NCBI GenBank assembly: GCA_030605285.1
Contig: JAUWIQ010000027.1
Location: 1 to 10,512, forward strand
Origin: Planctomycetota bacterium
GTDB taxonomy: Bacteria; Planctomycetota; Planctomycetia; Pirellulales; UBA7805
Length of the DNA stretch: 10,512 bases
Reading direction: 5' to 3'
Within the stretch, counting starts at the first letter, position 1; every line of letters starts with the position of its first letter. The notes under the pieces are model-generated. The model made no database searches. It was not told where the DNA came from and saw nothing but the letters and a program-made list of their open reading frames with translations. The translations under genes were made by a program, and so were the position numbers. Shown here one piece after another: positions 1-6,836 of this stretch.

Positions 1-200
1 AAATATTCTGCTAGGACTTCACAAAGAAGCGTTTTCCCCGAACCGGTCGGTCCAATGATTAGACCACAGCCCTCGGCCCGTTCGATACAGCGATTCAATT
101 TGCATCGAGCGGCCTCGATTGCTGTGGCGGGGAAGTAACGACTGGTTTGTGGTACAGCAATAAAGGGCCGAGAGGTAAAACTAAAAAAAGACTCGTACAT
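1..200 (-). CDS. ExeA-like AAA ATPase, N-terminal fragment (runs off left edge)
   Basis: The minus strand from position 200 reads MYESFFSFTSRPF and continues to the window edge, giving about 66 residues. A Walker A motif, GPTGSGKT, lies at residues 50-57, preceded by the hydrophobic strand GLII. An opening MYxxF(Y)...RPF followed by an early P-loop is typical of ExeA/GspA-type AAA ATPases, which power envelope assembly, and of the related ATPases in exopolysaccharide/exosortase loci. Walker B and the C-terminal region lie outside the window, so the subtype cannot be decided. Two ATG codons are in tandem (201-203 and 198-200). The first directly abuts the TAA stop of the upstream gene (204-206), which suggests translational coupling. 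I chose the second because family members begin MYxxF. Family assignment is fairly sure; the cellular role is inferred from the neighbour. Confidence 0.8.
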   Translation of the reverse strand, partial: MYESFFSFTSRPFIAVPQTSRYFPATAIEAARCKLNRCIERAEGCGLIIGPTGSGKTLLCEVLAEY

Positions 201-203
201 CAT

Positions 204-1154
204 TTAGCTCCGGGGAATTTCTGCAATATAGCGCACGCCATCGGCCAATGCGGAGAGCGGTTCGGCAGAGAAATGATCGGCGAAATTTTTATCCAGTGCG
301 ATCGCCAAAAATGTGGCAAGCAACATGCCGCATAACATCCATTCGCTTGTCGAGAGCAAAACGCGGAGCAATTGCGAACTCGGGGTTTGCAATCGGCACC
401 CACGCTGGTTGCGTTCTGGAAGAGTTCCCACGATTGGTACGGCCAACAATTTCTTTGTCATCTTGAGGGTCCCGATGGTGGCGGTGCGGCCGCAGCCCAA
501 TGCCGCACTGACGGCCGCCAAGATGCCGACCAGGGTGGCGAGCAGGATCGTTGATAGCGAGGTTGGAAAATACCATCGTCTGCTGCTCGACGCGGGGATC
601 ATGTGCCAGACGGTTCCACGATCGGCCGGGTCTCCTAACGGATTTTCTGCTGCCGAATGCGGTCGAGTCAACAAGTTTCCGAGGGGATGCACGAAAGCGA
701 TCGAGGTGTCTGGGTTTTCGCTCGTAAACGAAAGAGAGAAGTTGACGAAGAGGGGTGTTGAATCGGGTTGTATCTGGAAAACAACCCGATCGCGCAAGCT
801 TGCGAGATCAAGATTATTTGTGCCGGGGATACCCTCTCGCTGCAAGTCGACGGCGACTTGCTGGAGGGGGAGTGTGCGGGCAATTTTTTGTTGCAGGGCG
901 ATCCCATCTAGCCAGGGTGCCTGGGGATTGTTAGGGACCGCAGTCAGTTCAGCCACAGCGACAAACTGGTCCGAATTCCAGCGGTATAAAGTTACCACCA
1001 GGAGGAACGCCGCCAGTCCGATTGTGGTGGCAATGTACCAAGGGTTCCGCAGGGGACGGTTGGTGCCCGTCCTAATCTTTTTGGTGGTCAAACCGCTGGC
1101 AGTCATGGAGCGTCCAGGGAGGGTTATCCCATACAGGAAAGCGCTATCTTCCAT
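204..1154 (-). CDS. Three-segment membrane protein resembling a polysaccharide co-polymerase (Wzz/GumC-like)
   Basis: The frame is open from a GTG at 1181 (325 codons). ATG starts at 1154 (MEDSAF) and 1106 (MTASGL) are also possible, and none has a convincing ribosome site. Counting from the GTG, residues 48-67 form a transmembrane segment, about 140 mostly polar residues follow (probably periplasmic), a second segment spans 208-229, and a third 280-296. Just after the second comes VPIVGTLPER (248-257), resembling the P-x-x-G-T-x-P stretch after the second membrane segment in Wzz/GumC chain-length regulators that precedes the tyrosine-kinase domain in fused forms. No kinase P-loop is present. 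Its TAA abuts the start of the ExeA-like ATPase gene, so the two are probably co-transcribed. Inference: an inner-membrane scaffold for exopolysaccharide export whose ATPase partner is the next gene. The topology is visible; the family link is only suggestive. Confidence 0.6.
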   Translation of the reverse strand: MEDSAFLYGITLPGRSMTASGLTTKKIRTGTNRPLRNPWYIATTIGLAAFLLVVTLYRWNSDQFVAVAELTAVPNNPQAPWLDGIALQQKIARTLPLQQVAVDLQREGIPGTNNLDLASLRDRVVFQIQPDSTPLFVNFSLSFTSENPDTSIAFVHPLGNLLTRPHSAAENPLGDPADRGTVWHMIPASSSRRWYFPTSLSTILLATLVGILAAVSAALGCGRTATIGTLKMTKKLLAVPIVGTLPERNQRGCRLQTPSSQLLRVLLSTSEWMLCGMLLATFLAIALDKNFADHFSAEPLSALADGVRYIAEIPRS

Positions 1155-1259
1155 CGTTCGACATCGACCTGACCAAGACACAACTTGAGAGCGAACGCGG
1201 TCTCCGGAGAGCTAGCACTTCGGGGCTGAAAAGAGAGATAATTTGCGTTGTTTGCGCAC

Positions 1260-1288
1260 TTGGACTTAGCGCCCTGCAGCGCTATAAT
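1260..1288 (+). promoter_or_regulatory. Sigma-70-type promoter for trpF
   Basis: TTGGAC at 1260-1265 and a perfect TATAAT at 1283-1288 are separated by exactly 17 bases. Transcription would start near 1295, about 50 bases before the trpF GTG. I see no attenuator or tryptophan leader peptide in the short leader. Confidence 0.7.
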
Positions 1289-1344
1289 CGCGGCAGCAAA
1301 CCGTGGTTTCAAGCAGTCCGCCCGGCGACTGAGGCATAACCAAA

Positions 1345-2007
1345 GTGTTCCGAGTCAAGATTTGTGGCGTGACAAACGTATCGGATGCCCAGAGCGTGGC
1401 CGTGGCGGGTGCCGATGCGGTGGGATTCAATTTCTATCCTGAGAGTTGCCGCCATATATCGCTTGACGTTGCCGAGGAAATTGTGGCGACTCTCCCCAGC
1501 GGCTTGCAGCGCGTCGGGCTGTTTGTAAATGCCACAGATGACGAAATCTGTCGTATTTTCGACCATCTATCGCTCGATTTTATCCAATTGCATGGCGACG
1601 AGCCCCCCGAGTTTCTCTTGAGTTTAGGGGGTCGCCCGATCATCCGGGCCTTTCGTTTGGGACCCGGTGGGCTCGCGCCGATACGCGAGTACCTCGATGC
1701 CTGCCAGGGGTCGGAGATCGACTTGCGTGCGGTACTGATTGATGCCTACCACCCGACGCGGTATGGGGGTACGGGCGAGGTCGCGGATTGGGATCGATTG
1801 GGGGCGGACCGATCGCTGTTGAATGATTTGCCCTTAATTCTTGCCGGAGGCCTGAACTGTGAGAATGTGGCCGAAGCGATACATCGAGTCCGCCCCGATG
1901 CGATCGATACCGCAAGCGGGGTCGAAAAAAGCCCGGGTCAGAAAGACCCGGTCCTGGTGCAGGAATTTGTCACGGCGACCAGAGCAGCTTGGGCCTCGAA
2001 GTGGTGA
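1345..2007 (+). CDS. trpF: Phosphoribosylanthranilate isomerase
   Basis: This enzyme converts N-(5-phosphoribosyl)anthranilate to 1-(o-carboxyphenylamino)-1-deoxyribulose 5-phosphate, the third step of tryptophan synthesis, in the cytoplasm. The 220-residue length is normal for a single-domain TIM barrel. Visible landmarks in order are KICG (residues 5-8, with the catalytic Cys7), GFNFYPESCRHI (27-38), QLHG (81-84), the LIDA strand with catalytic Asp133, GGTGE (141-145), and the phosphate-binding ends LAGGL.xxNV (166-175) and DTASGVE (188-194). The start is GTG: it places MFRVKICG correctly for the family and has a weak GAGG at 1331-1334 ten bases upstream. No other trp gene adjoins it, so it is a stand-alone trpF. 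A perfect 7-bp inverted repeat lies inside the 3' part of the gene (1933-1951). Identity is near certain. Confidence 0.96.
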   Translation: MFRVKICGVTNVSDAQSVAVAGADAVGFNFYPESCRHISLDVAEEIVATLPSGLQRVGLFVNATDDEICRIFDHLSLDFIQLHGDEPPEFLLSLGGRPIIRAFRLGPGGLAPIREYLDACQGSEIDLRAVLIDAYHPTRYGGTGEVADWDRLGADRSLLNDLPLILAGGLNCENVAEAIHRVRPDAIDTASGVEKSPGQKDPVLVQEFVTATRAAWASKW

Positions 2008-2069
2008 GGCGAGCTGAGCGGTGGCAACGAGCTGCTGCGAAAGGGCAGAGGAGCGAATAAAAAATAGGC

Positions 2070-2099
2070 TTGAAAAAAGGGTTGTCGGCAGCGTATCAT
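2070..2099 (+). promoter_or_regulatory. Candidate promoter for ahcY
   Basis: TTGAAA at 2070-2075 and TATCAT at 2094-2099 are 18 bases apart and would give a leader of about 100 bases before the ahcY start. A weaker alternative nearer the gene is TTGCAG (2150-2155) with TATACA (2175-2180), spacing 19. I judged both by eye against the sigma-70 consensus only. Confidence 0.4.
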
Positions 2100-2203
2100 C
2101 AATGACGGCATCCCCTGGCCAAGAGGACCGCCTCAGGGCCCCGTCTGCATTGCAGATCGTTTACCCACTTTTAGTATACATACGTACATGATTGGAGTCC
2201 GCT

Positions 2204-3538
2204 GTGTCGCAGGTTGAAACAAATGCGTTGTCGTACAAGGTGGTCGATTGTTCTCCGCAGGAGTTTGAAAAATTGGCCGATTGGGGCCGCAAAGAGATCC
2301 GGTTGGCCGAGAACGAGATGCCGGGCCTGATGGCACTGCGAAAAAAATATGCGGGACAAAAGCCACTGCAAGGTGCCCGGATTGCCGGTTGCCTGCATAT
2401 GACCATTCAAACTGCCGTACTCATCGAAACCTTGCTGGAATTGGGAGCGGAGGTTACCTGGAGCAGTTGCAATATTTTTTCCACCCAGGATCATGCGGCG
2501 GTGGCCATCGCTGCGACCGGTATTCCAGTTTTTGCCTGGAAGGGGATGACGGAGGAAGAGTTCGACTGGTGTATTGAGCAGACATTGGTGTTTCCCTCCG
2601 GCAAACCGCTGAACATGATTCTGGATGACGGTGGTGACCTGACAGCGATGGTCCACCAGCGGTTCCCCCAATACTTGCCCGAGATTAAAGGGCTCTCTGA
2701 AGAAACAACGACCGGCATCAAGGCACTCTATAAGATGCATCAGGCCGGAGAATTGAAGGTTCCGGCAATCAACGTCAATGACTCAGTGACCAAGAGCAAG
2801 TTCGACAATCTCTACGGTTGTCGTGAATCGCTTGCCGACGGAATCAAGCGGGCCACGGATGTGATGGTCGCAGGCAAGGTCGTGGTGGTGGCGGGCTATG
2901 GTGATGTTGGCAAGGGTTGTTCCCAGTCCATGCAGCGGTACGGTGCTCGCGTGATTGTGACGGAGATCGATCCGATCAACGCCCTCCAGGCAGCGATGGA
3001 AGGGTTTGAAGTGACCACGATGGATGAAGCGGCATCCCAGGGAAATATCTTTGTGACGACCACTGGTAATCGCGACATCATCCTGGGAGCCCATATGCAG
3101 GCAATGAAAAATGATGCCAGCGTCTGTAATATTGGCCATTTTGACCTCGAGATCGACATCGCGTGGCTTAACGGTCAGGAGGATGTGCAGAAAGTAGAGA
3201 TCAAGCCACAGGTCGATTGTTACACGTTTGCGGACGGCCACTCCATTATTGTGCTCGCGCAAGGACGTCTGGTGAATCTTGGCTGTGCAACGGGCCACCC
3301 ATCTTTTGTGATGTCCAATTCATTCACCAATCAGGTCCTCGCGCAGTTGGCACTCTGGAATGAAACCGATCAATATGAGATCGGTATTCACGTGCTGCCG
3401 AAAAAGCTTGATGAAGAGGTCGCTCGCCTGCATTTGGACCAATTGGGTGTCAAGCTGACGAAGCTGACTGCGGAGCAGGCAGAATACATCAACGTACCTG
3501 TGGAAGGCCCTTTTAAACCGGAATATTATCGCTACTGA
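2204..3538 (+). CDS. ahcY: Adenosylhomocysteinase (S-adenosyl-L-homocysteine hydrolase)
   Basis: This NAD-dependent cytoplasmic enzyme reversibly splits S-adenosylhomocysteine into adenosine and homocysteine. It removes the product inhibitor of methyltransferases and feeds the methyl cycle. From the GTG at 2204 it has 444 residues, a normal bacterial length. Characteristic stretches are [41 protein letters not shown] (substrate lysine and aspartate), the Rossmann motif GYGDVGKG (about residues 231-238), TGNRDII, CNIGHFD, and the C-terminal tail FKPEYYRY, whose Lys and Tyr reach into the partner subunit's NAD site. The frame is also open from a TTG at 2192. I prefer the GTG because GGAG at 2194-2197 sits six bases before it, and that GGAG lies within the TTG-started extension. 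The gene ends in its own intrinsic terminator, so it is probably monocistronic. Confidence 0.97.
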   Translation: MSQVETNALSYKVVDCSPQEFEKLADWGRKEIRLAENEMPGLMALRKKYAGQKPLQGARIAGCLHMTIQTAVLIETLLELGAEVTWSSCNIFSTQDHAAVAIAATGIPVFAWKGMTEEEFDWCIEQTLVFPSGKPLNMILDDGGDLTAMVHQRFPQYLPEIKGLSEETTTGIKALYKMHQAGELKVPAINVNDSVTKSKFDNLYGCRESLADGIKRATDVMVAGKVVVVAGYGDVGKGCSQSMQRYGARVIVTEIDPINALQAAMEGFEVTTMDEAASQGNIFVTTTGNRDIILGAHMQAMKNDASVCNIGHFDLEIDIAWLNGQEDVQKVEIKPQVDCYTFADGHSIIVLAQGRLVNLGCATGHPSFVMSNSFTNQVLAQLALWNETDQYEIGIHVLPKKLDEEVARLHLDQLGVKLTKLTAEQAEYINVPVEGPFKPEYYRY

Positions 3539-3608
3539 TGCGATGTTGAGAGTGGGGTCCAGGGCCTAGGTTCCTGCGAGGATTCTCTCTGCCGGGGGTT
3601 TGACAATA

Positions 3609-3650
3609 AAACGAGGCTTCGGGATAACAACCCGAAGCCTCGTTTCTTTT
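3609..3650 (+). terminator. Strong intrinsic terminator after ahcY
   Basis: A perfect inverted repeat has arms at 3611-3623 and 3631-3643, extendable to 15 bp with A-T pairs at 3609-3610 and 3644-3645. It has a seven-base loop (ATAACAA) and is followed by a T-rich run, TTTCTTTT, at 3643-3650. A short A-rich stretch (3605-3611) precedes it, so some activity on the opposite strand is possible. It lies 70 bases after the ahcY stop. Confidence 0.93.
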
Positions 3651-3664
3651 GGTTGACCCGAGAT

Positions 3665-3686
3665 GCTGAGCGGATGTCGGCTCAGC
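3665..3686 (+). other. Hairpin in the leader of the DUF1015 gene
   Basis: Arms GCTGAGC (3665-3671) and GCTCAGC (3680-3686) pair perfectly around an eight-base loop. It lies between the ahcY terminator and the DUF1015 start. No T-run follows, so it is not an ordinary terminator. Its role, if any, is unknown. Confidence 0.4.
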
Positions 3687-3743
3687 GGATTATGGAACGA
3701 GGCGTTATTGCCTTCTCTTGTATCCCTTTGCAGACAAACAATC

Positions 3744-5078
3744 ATGCCAAGAATTGAAGCCTTCCCCGGATTACGTTACGACCTCGGGCACGTCGGTGCA
3801 CTCTGCGATGTGATTGCCCCTCCCTACGACGTGATCGACCCTGCGATGCAGGAGGGTCTTTACGAAAAACACCCGGCGAACGTGGTGCGTCTTATTCTCA
3901 ACCGCAGTGAACCGGGGGATGATGAGCAGCAGAATTGTTACAGCCGCGCGGCACGGTTTCTCCGCAATTGGCAGCAGGAAGGAGTTCTTTTTCAAGAGCC
4001 CGATCCGGCTGTTTATGTCTATCATCAACTTTTTGAGATCGAGGGGAATTCCTGTCTCCGGCGTGGATTTATGGCCCGCTGTGGGCTCGAACGTTTTGGT
4101 GAGGGCAATATTTATCCCCATGAAGAAACGATGTCCGGTCCCAAGGCGGACCGCCTGAAACTGACGCGGGCCTGTCAGGCTAATCTGAGTCAGATCTTTG
4201 GTCTTTATCCGGATCCGGACTCTGAGGTTCAGGACATTCTGGAAGAGGCCATTTCCGGCGTGACCCCCCTGGAGGCGACTGACGAATTGGGCGTCGTCCA
4301 CAGGATCTGGCCGGTTACCGATGTAACCGTGCTCAGTCGCTTGACGGCGAAGATGGGGCCCAAGCCGCTGTTTATCGCCGATGGCCACCATCGTTACGAA
4401 ACCGCCTGTAACTATCGAGACGAACTGGCCACCAAAGGGGACTTGAAACCCGCGGATCCTGCCAATGGGGTCCTGATGATGTGTGTCGGCATGAACGACC
4501 CGGGCTTGATCGTCCAGCCGACACATCGGCTCCTGCGGGGGCTTCCCGATCTGACTGCGGAGGAGCTGGTAGAGCGGCTCGGCGATTGCTTTTCCACGCG
4601 GATCGCGGGCGAGGGGAGCGATTTGGCGGAGACGGTCTGGGAGGAGATCGAAACCGAAAATGAGCAGGGAACGATCGGATTATTCACCACCAAGGACCAG
4701 AGATGGACCGTGGCACGCATTTCCGCAAGAGGTCGTGAACGGATGGCGGAACTGGTTCCTGATCATAGTGCGGATTGGCGAGGTCTGGGGGTAAGTATCC
4801 TCCACCGACTCATTGTGGACGATCTGCTCGATGCTGCGGGACACCCCAAACCGGGTTACGTCCACACGGTTTCCAAGTTGGTCCAAGGGCTCGATGAAAA
4901 TAGTGAGCCGGGCGGTGCGGGTGAAGTGAGCGAGCCCTATCGTCTGGCGGCCCTGGTGATGCCCGCGACGCTCACCCATATTCGGCAGATCAGCGAACAT
5001 GGTGAGCGGATGCCCGCCAAGAGCACCTACTTTTATCCCAAGCTACTTGCCGGACTGGTGATTCACTTGCACAGGTAA
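3744..5078 (+). CDS. DUF1015 family protein
   Basis: The 444-residue protein carries the conserved blocks of DUF1015 (COG4198) from end to end: FPGLRYD near the N-terminus, DVIAPPYDVI (22-31), NVVRLIL (46-52), PHEET followed by KADR (125-137), the signature ADGHHRYETA (212-221), and MPAKSTYFYPKLLAGLV near the C-terminus (423-439). No signal peptide or membrane segment is visible, so it is probably cytoplasmic. The biochemical role of the family is not settled to my knowledge; in some Firmicutes it lies near serine-synthesis genes, which is not the case here. The frame is open upstream to 3663, but the family's proteins begin at MPRIxxFxGLRY, so I place the start at the ATG at 3744, which has no Shine-Dalgarno sequence. 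The parS site follows its stop by 27 bases. Family assignment is firm; function is unknown. Confidence 0.9.
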   Translation: MPRIEAFPGLRYDLGHVGALCDVIAPPYDVIDPAMQEGLYEKHPANVVRLILNRSEPGDDEQQNCYSRAARFLRNWQQEGVLFQEPDPAVYVYHQLFEIEGNSCLRRGFMARCGLERFGEGNIYPHEETMSGPKADRLKLTRACQANLSQIFGLYPDPDSEVQDILEEAISGVTPLEATDELGVVHRIWPVTDVTVLSRLTAKMGPKPLFIADGHHRYETACNYRDELATKGDLKPADPANGVLMMCVGMNDPGLIVQPTHRLLRGLPDLTAEELVERLGDCFSTRIAGEGSDLAETVWEEIETENEQGTIGLFTTKDQRWTVARISARGRERMAELVPDHSADWRGLGVSILHRLIVDDLLDAAGHPKPGYVHTVSKLVQGLDENSEPGGAGEVSEPYRLAALVMPATLTHIRQISEHGERMPAKSTYFYPKLLAGLVIHLHR

Positions 5079-5105
5079 CGGCCAGCGTGTGCTTGGTAAG
5101 ATGGG

Positions 5106-5121
5106 TGTTTCACGTGAAACG
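5106..5121. other. parS: parS centromere-like site (ParB binding site)
   Basis: TGTTTCACGTGAAACG matches the widely conserved bacterial parS consensus TGTTnCACGTGAAACA at all specified positions except the last base. The inner 14 bases (5107-5120) are a perfect palindrome. It lies 27 bases after the DUF1015 stop and 324 bases before the parB start. Sequence and linkage to parB both support a genuine ParB nucleation site where the CTP-dependent clamp would load. I see no second copy in the window. Confidence 0.92.
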
Positions 5122-5278
5122 GGTTGGATACGTCGAATTGGTATTTCTGGGGTGCTTCGACGATTGCTTTCGCCCATTTTCGATGAGCTCGGCCAGTCCA
5201 GCCCGGACCGGCTGAGCCTGGGATCTCGTGGTTTCACTGCGGGCACCACGGGCCGGGGTCTGGTTGCGGTCTGGTATC

Positions 5279-5306
5279 GACTCGCGACTCGCGACTCTGC
5301 TAGAAT
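5279..5306 (+). promoter_or_regulatory. Candidate parB promoter: extended -10 preceded by heptamer repeats
   Basis: TGCTAGAAT at 5298-5306 fits an extended -10 element (TGn plus TAGAAT). Where the -35 element would be, there are instead two head-to-tail copies of GACTCGC (5279-5292) and a partial third (GACTC, 5293-5297). No -35 consensus lies at normal spacing. The repeats could bind a regulator. Transcription would start near 5313, leaving a leader of about 130 bases. Confidence 0.45.
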
Positions 5307-5343
5307 CCCCCGCCACGGTTAGGCCCCCAAGGCCTTTCGGGCC

Positions 5344-5373
5344 GAATTTCCACCCAGTTCGGGGGTGGAATTC
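5344..5373 (+). other. Hairpin in the parB leader
   Basis: GAATT-T-CCACCC (5344-5355) pairs with GGGTGGAATTC (5363-5373) as an 11-bp stem with one bulged T and a seven-base loop. It would lie in the untranslated leader if the promoter at 5298-5306 is used. There is no T-run after it, so termination is unlikely. Confidence 0.45.
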
Positions 5374-5430
5374 CTTAGCAGCGTGGTTCGCCAGCAGGCG
5401 GCTTGGACGCCGCCGAGTTGAAAACGTACA

Positions 5431-5438
5431 AGGAGGTG
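5431..5438 (+). promoter_or_regulatory. Ribosome binding site of parB
   Basis: AGGAGGTG is a near-perfect Shine-Dalgarno sequence seven bases before the ATG at 5446. It is the strongest in this window, where most starts have weak or no such sequence, and it fixes the parB start. Confidence 0.88.
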
Positions 5439-5445
5439 CGGCGCG

Positions 5446-6423
5446 ATGACAAACCCAGAAAAAAAGCCGGCAGAACGAAGGCTGGGCCGCGGCCTGGAGG
5501 CCTTGTTGGGCCAGCCTAGTGGCCCTGCGGAGGATCTTCCCGGGAAGGTTCAGCCCCCTCCATCCACGCCGTCCGCGGAGGCGAAAAATCAGGACCTCAT
5601 CCAACTGAACGTCTACGAAGTCGACCCCAATCCCTACCAGCCACGCACCGAATTCGACGAGGACGAGATAACATCGCTCGCCGAAAGTTTGGGAGATCAC
5701 GGGCTTTTACAGCCGATTGTAGTACGGCGTGACGGGGACCGCTTTCAGCTGATCTCGGGGGAACGACGCTGGCGGGCTGCGATCCAGGCGGGTTGGTCGG
5801 AGGTCCCGGCGATGGTTCGCCAGGCGGACGACCAGCAGGTCGCAGAAATGACGATCGTGGAGAACCTGCAGCGCAAGGACCTGGGCCCCTTGGAGAAAGC
5901 GGTATCGTTCCGTCAGTATCTCGATCGTTTTGGTACTTCGCAGGAGGAATTGGCGCAGCGGCTCTCGATTGATCGCTCTACGGTCGCTAATTTGATTCGT
6001 TTGCTGGAGTTGCCGGTTGCCGTACAGAAGTTGATTCGCACGGGATCCCTTTCGGCCGGTCACGGGCGGGCCTTGCTGCCATTGGGTGAGGAACAAGAAC
6101 AGGTTGCCTTAGCGGAGCGGATCCACAAGGAGCAATTGAGTGTCCGGGCCACCGAACGATTGATTGCCGAAATGATCCGTGATGCGGATGGACCGCTCCG
6201 TGTGGTGGAGGGGAAAAAGTCCGGCACGCGGTCGACTTCGAGGAGTCAGCATCTGGCATCGCTCGAACAACAATTGCGGGTTGCACTCGGCACCGCCGTC
6301 GATATCCGACAGGCTGCCAAGGGCCGTGGTACCATCAATATCCATTTCACCAGCCTCGACGAATTCAATCGTCTCCATGCCGAATTGTGTCGTCCTGACG
6401 GTTTGTCCTCCAAGGCAGGTTGA
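5446..6423 (+). CDS. parB: Chromosome-partitioning protein ParB
   Basis: ParB binds parS, loads as a CTP-dependent sliding clamp and spreads to form the partition complex moved by ParA. The 325 residues show all expected parts: N-terminal RRLGRGLEALLG (11-22), the ParA-contacting end; the ParB/Srx nuclease-like domain with NPYQPR (62-67), LLQPIVVR (87-94) and the CTP-binding box GERRWRAA (105-112); ENLQRKDL (139-146); a helix-turn-helix, TSQEELAQRLSIDRSTVANLI (164-184), that reads parS; then a variable linker and a C-terminal dimerisation domain (about 265-315). Length is normal. A parS site and a strong ribosome site lie just upstream. No parA is adjacent: the gene before is DUF1015 and after is a tRNA. 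The identity is very sure; a plasmid-type ParB is less likely given the housekeeping neighbours and the chromosomal parS sequence. Confidence 0.96.
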   Translation: MTNPEKKPAERRLGRGLEALLGQPSGPAEDLPGKVQPPPSTPSAEAKNQDLIQLNVYEVDPNPYQPRTEFDEDEITSLAESLGDHGLLQPIVVRRDGDRFQLISGERRWRAAIQAGWSEVPAMVRQADDQQVAEMTIVENLQRKDLGPLEKAVSFRQYLDRFGTSQEELAQRLSIDRSTVANLIRLLELPVAVQKLIRTGSLSAGHGRALLPLGEEQEQVALAERIHKEQLSVRATERLIAEMIRDADGPLRVVEGKKSGTRSTSRSQHLASLEQQLRVALGTAVDIRQAAKGRGTINIHFTSLDEFNRLHAELCRPDGLSSKAG

Positions 6424-6432
6424 GCCAACGTG

Positions 6433-6468
6433 GCAGGGAGTGTACAGATAAACACTAGCGCTCCCTGC
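6433..6468 (+). other. Two-part hairpin after parB, possible weak terminator
   Basis: GCAGGGAG (6433-6440) pairs with CTCCCTGC (6461-6468), eight bases, starting ten bases after the parB stop. An alternative inner pairing, AGTGT (6439-6443) with ACACT (6452-6456), is also possible. No T-run follows, so this is either a factor-dependent end or a 3' stabilising structure. Confidence 0.4.
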
Positions 6469-6551
6469 GACGATCATTGAATTTTGCATTTCGTGGCGAT
6501 AGGATTGGGCCTCCATAAAGGGTCTTGCCCATGCGAGGTCCAATGATGATT

Positions 6552-6626
6552 CGGGGCGTGGCGCAGTCTGGCTAGCGCACCTGCTTTGGGAGCAGGGGGT
6601 CGTAGGTTCGAATCCTATCGCCCCGA
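6552..6626 (+). tRNA. tRNA-Pro (anticodon UGG)
   Basis: A complete cloverleaf is readable: acceptor arm CGGGGCG/CGCCCCG, D arm GCGC/GCGC, anticodon arm CCTGC-TTTGGGA-GCAGG with TGG in the centre, a five-base variable loop, T arm GTAGG/CCTAT around TTCGAAT, and discriminator A at 6626. The next bases are CTA, so the CCA end is not encoded and must be added afterwards. T-rich stretches at 6631-6636 and 6644-6649 may help termination. Confidence 0.97.
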
Positions 6627-6836
6627 CTAATTTTTTGATCCCTTTTTTCGACGTTGGGCCGTCCGGTTGGTTTTGCAGTAAGTCTTTTATTTGCTCCTCT
6701 TTACGGTAGGGCGTTGTCTCCTCATGATCGGCCCGCCCTCTGGTGCCGTCTCCAAGCTTCTCGGGCGTTTGGTGATAGACTGTTTCCCAGTCGGGGATTG
6801 AAAGCAGCGGGTGAGGGATTTCGAAAGGAGTGGTCG

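Larger units (their letters stand above)
5079..5445. other. Gene-free interval between the DUF1015 gene and parB
   Basis: These 367 bases hold no convincing gene. In order they contain a parS site (5106-5121), heptamer direct repeats (5279-5297) abutting an extended -10 element (5298-5306), a small GGCC/GGCC hairpin (5331-5343), a larger hairpin (5344-5373), and the parB ribosome site. Open frames on both strands cross this region, but none has recognisable protein features. Confidence 0.6.

Noticed and set aside
313..1188. Plus-strand open frame of 291 codons.
   Set aside because: It is antisense to the three-segment membrane protein, shows no recognisable motif, and the minus-strand frame has coherent membrane segments and a coupled downstream gene.
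2008..2203. Possible SAH riboswitch before ahcY, suggested by GAGGAGCG (2049-2056) and AGGCTTG (2066-2072).
   Set aside because: Only scattered pieces resemble the consensus; the paired arms and the conserved GCTGCAA and CAGGCTCGG blocks are missing and the spacing is too short.
5089..5322. Plus-strand open frame of 77 codons that contains the parS site.
   Set aside because: No ribosome site, no recognisable protein features, and it covers a binding site and promoter; a chance frame in GC-rich DNA.
5110..5700. Minus-strand open frame of 196 codons over the parB leader.
   Set aside because: It is antisense to the N-terminus of parB and to the parS/promoter region, and its translation has no family features.
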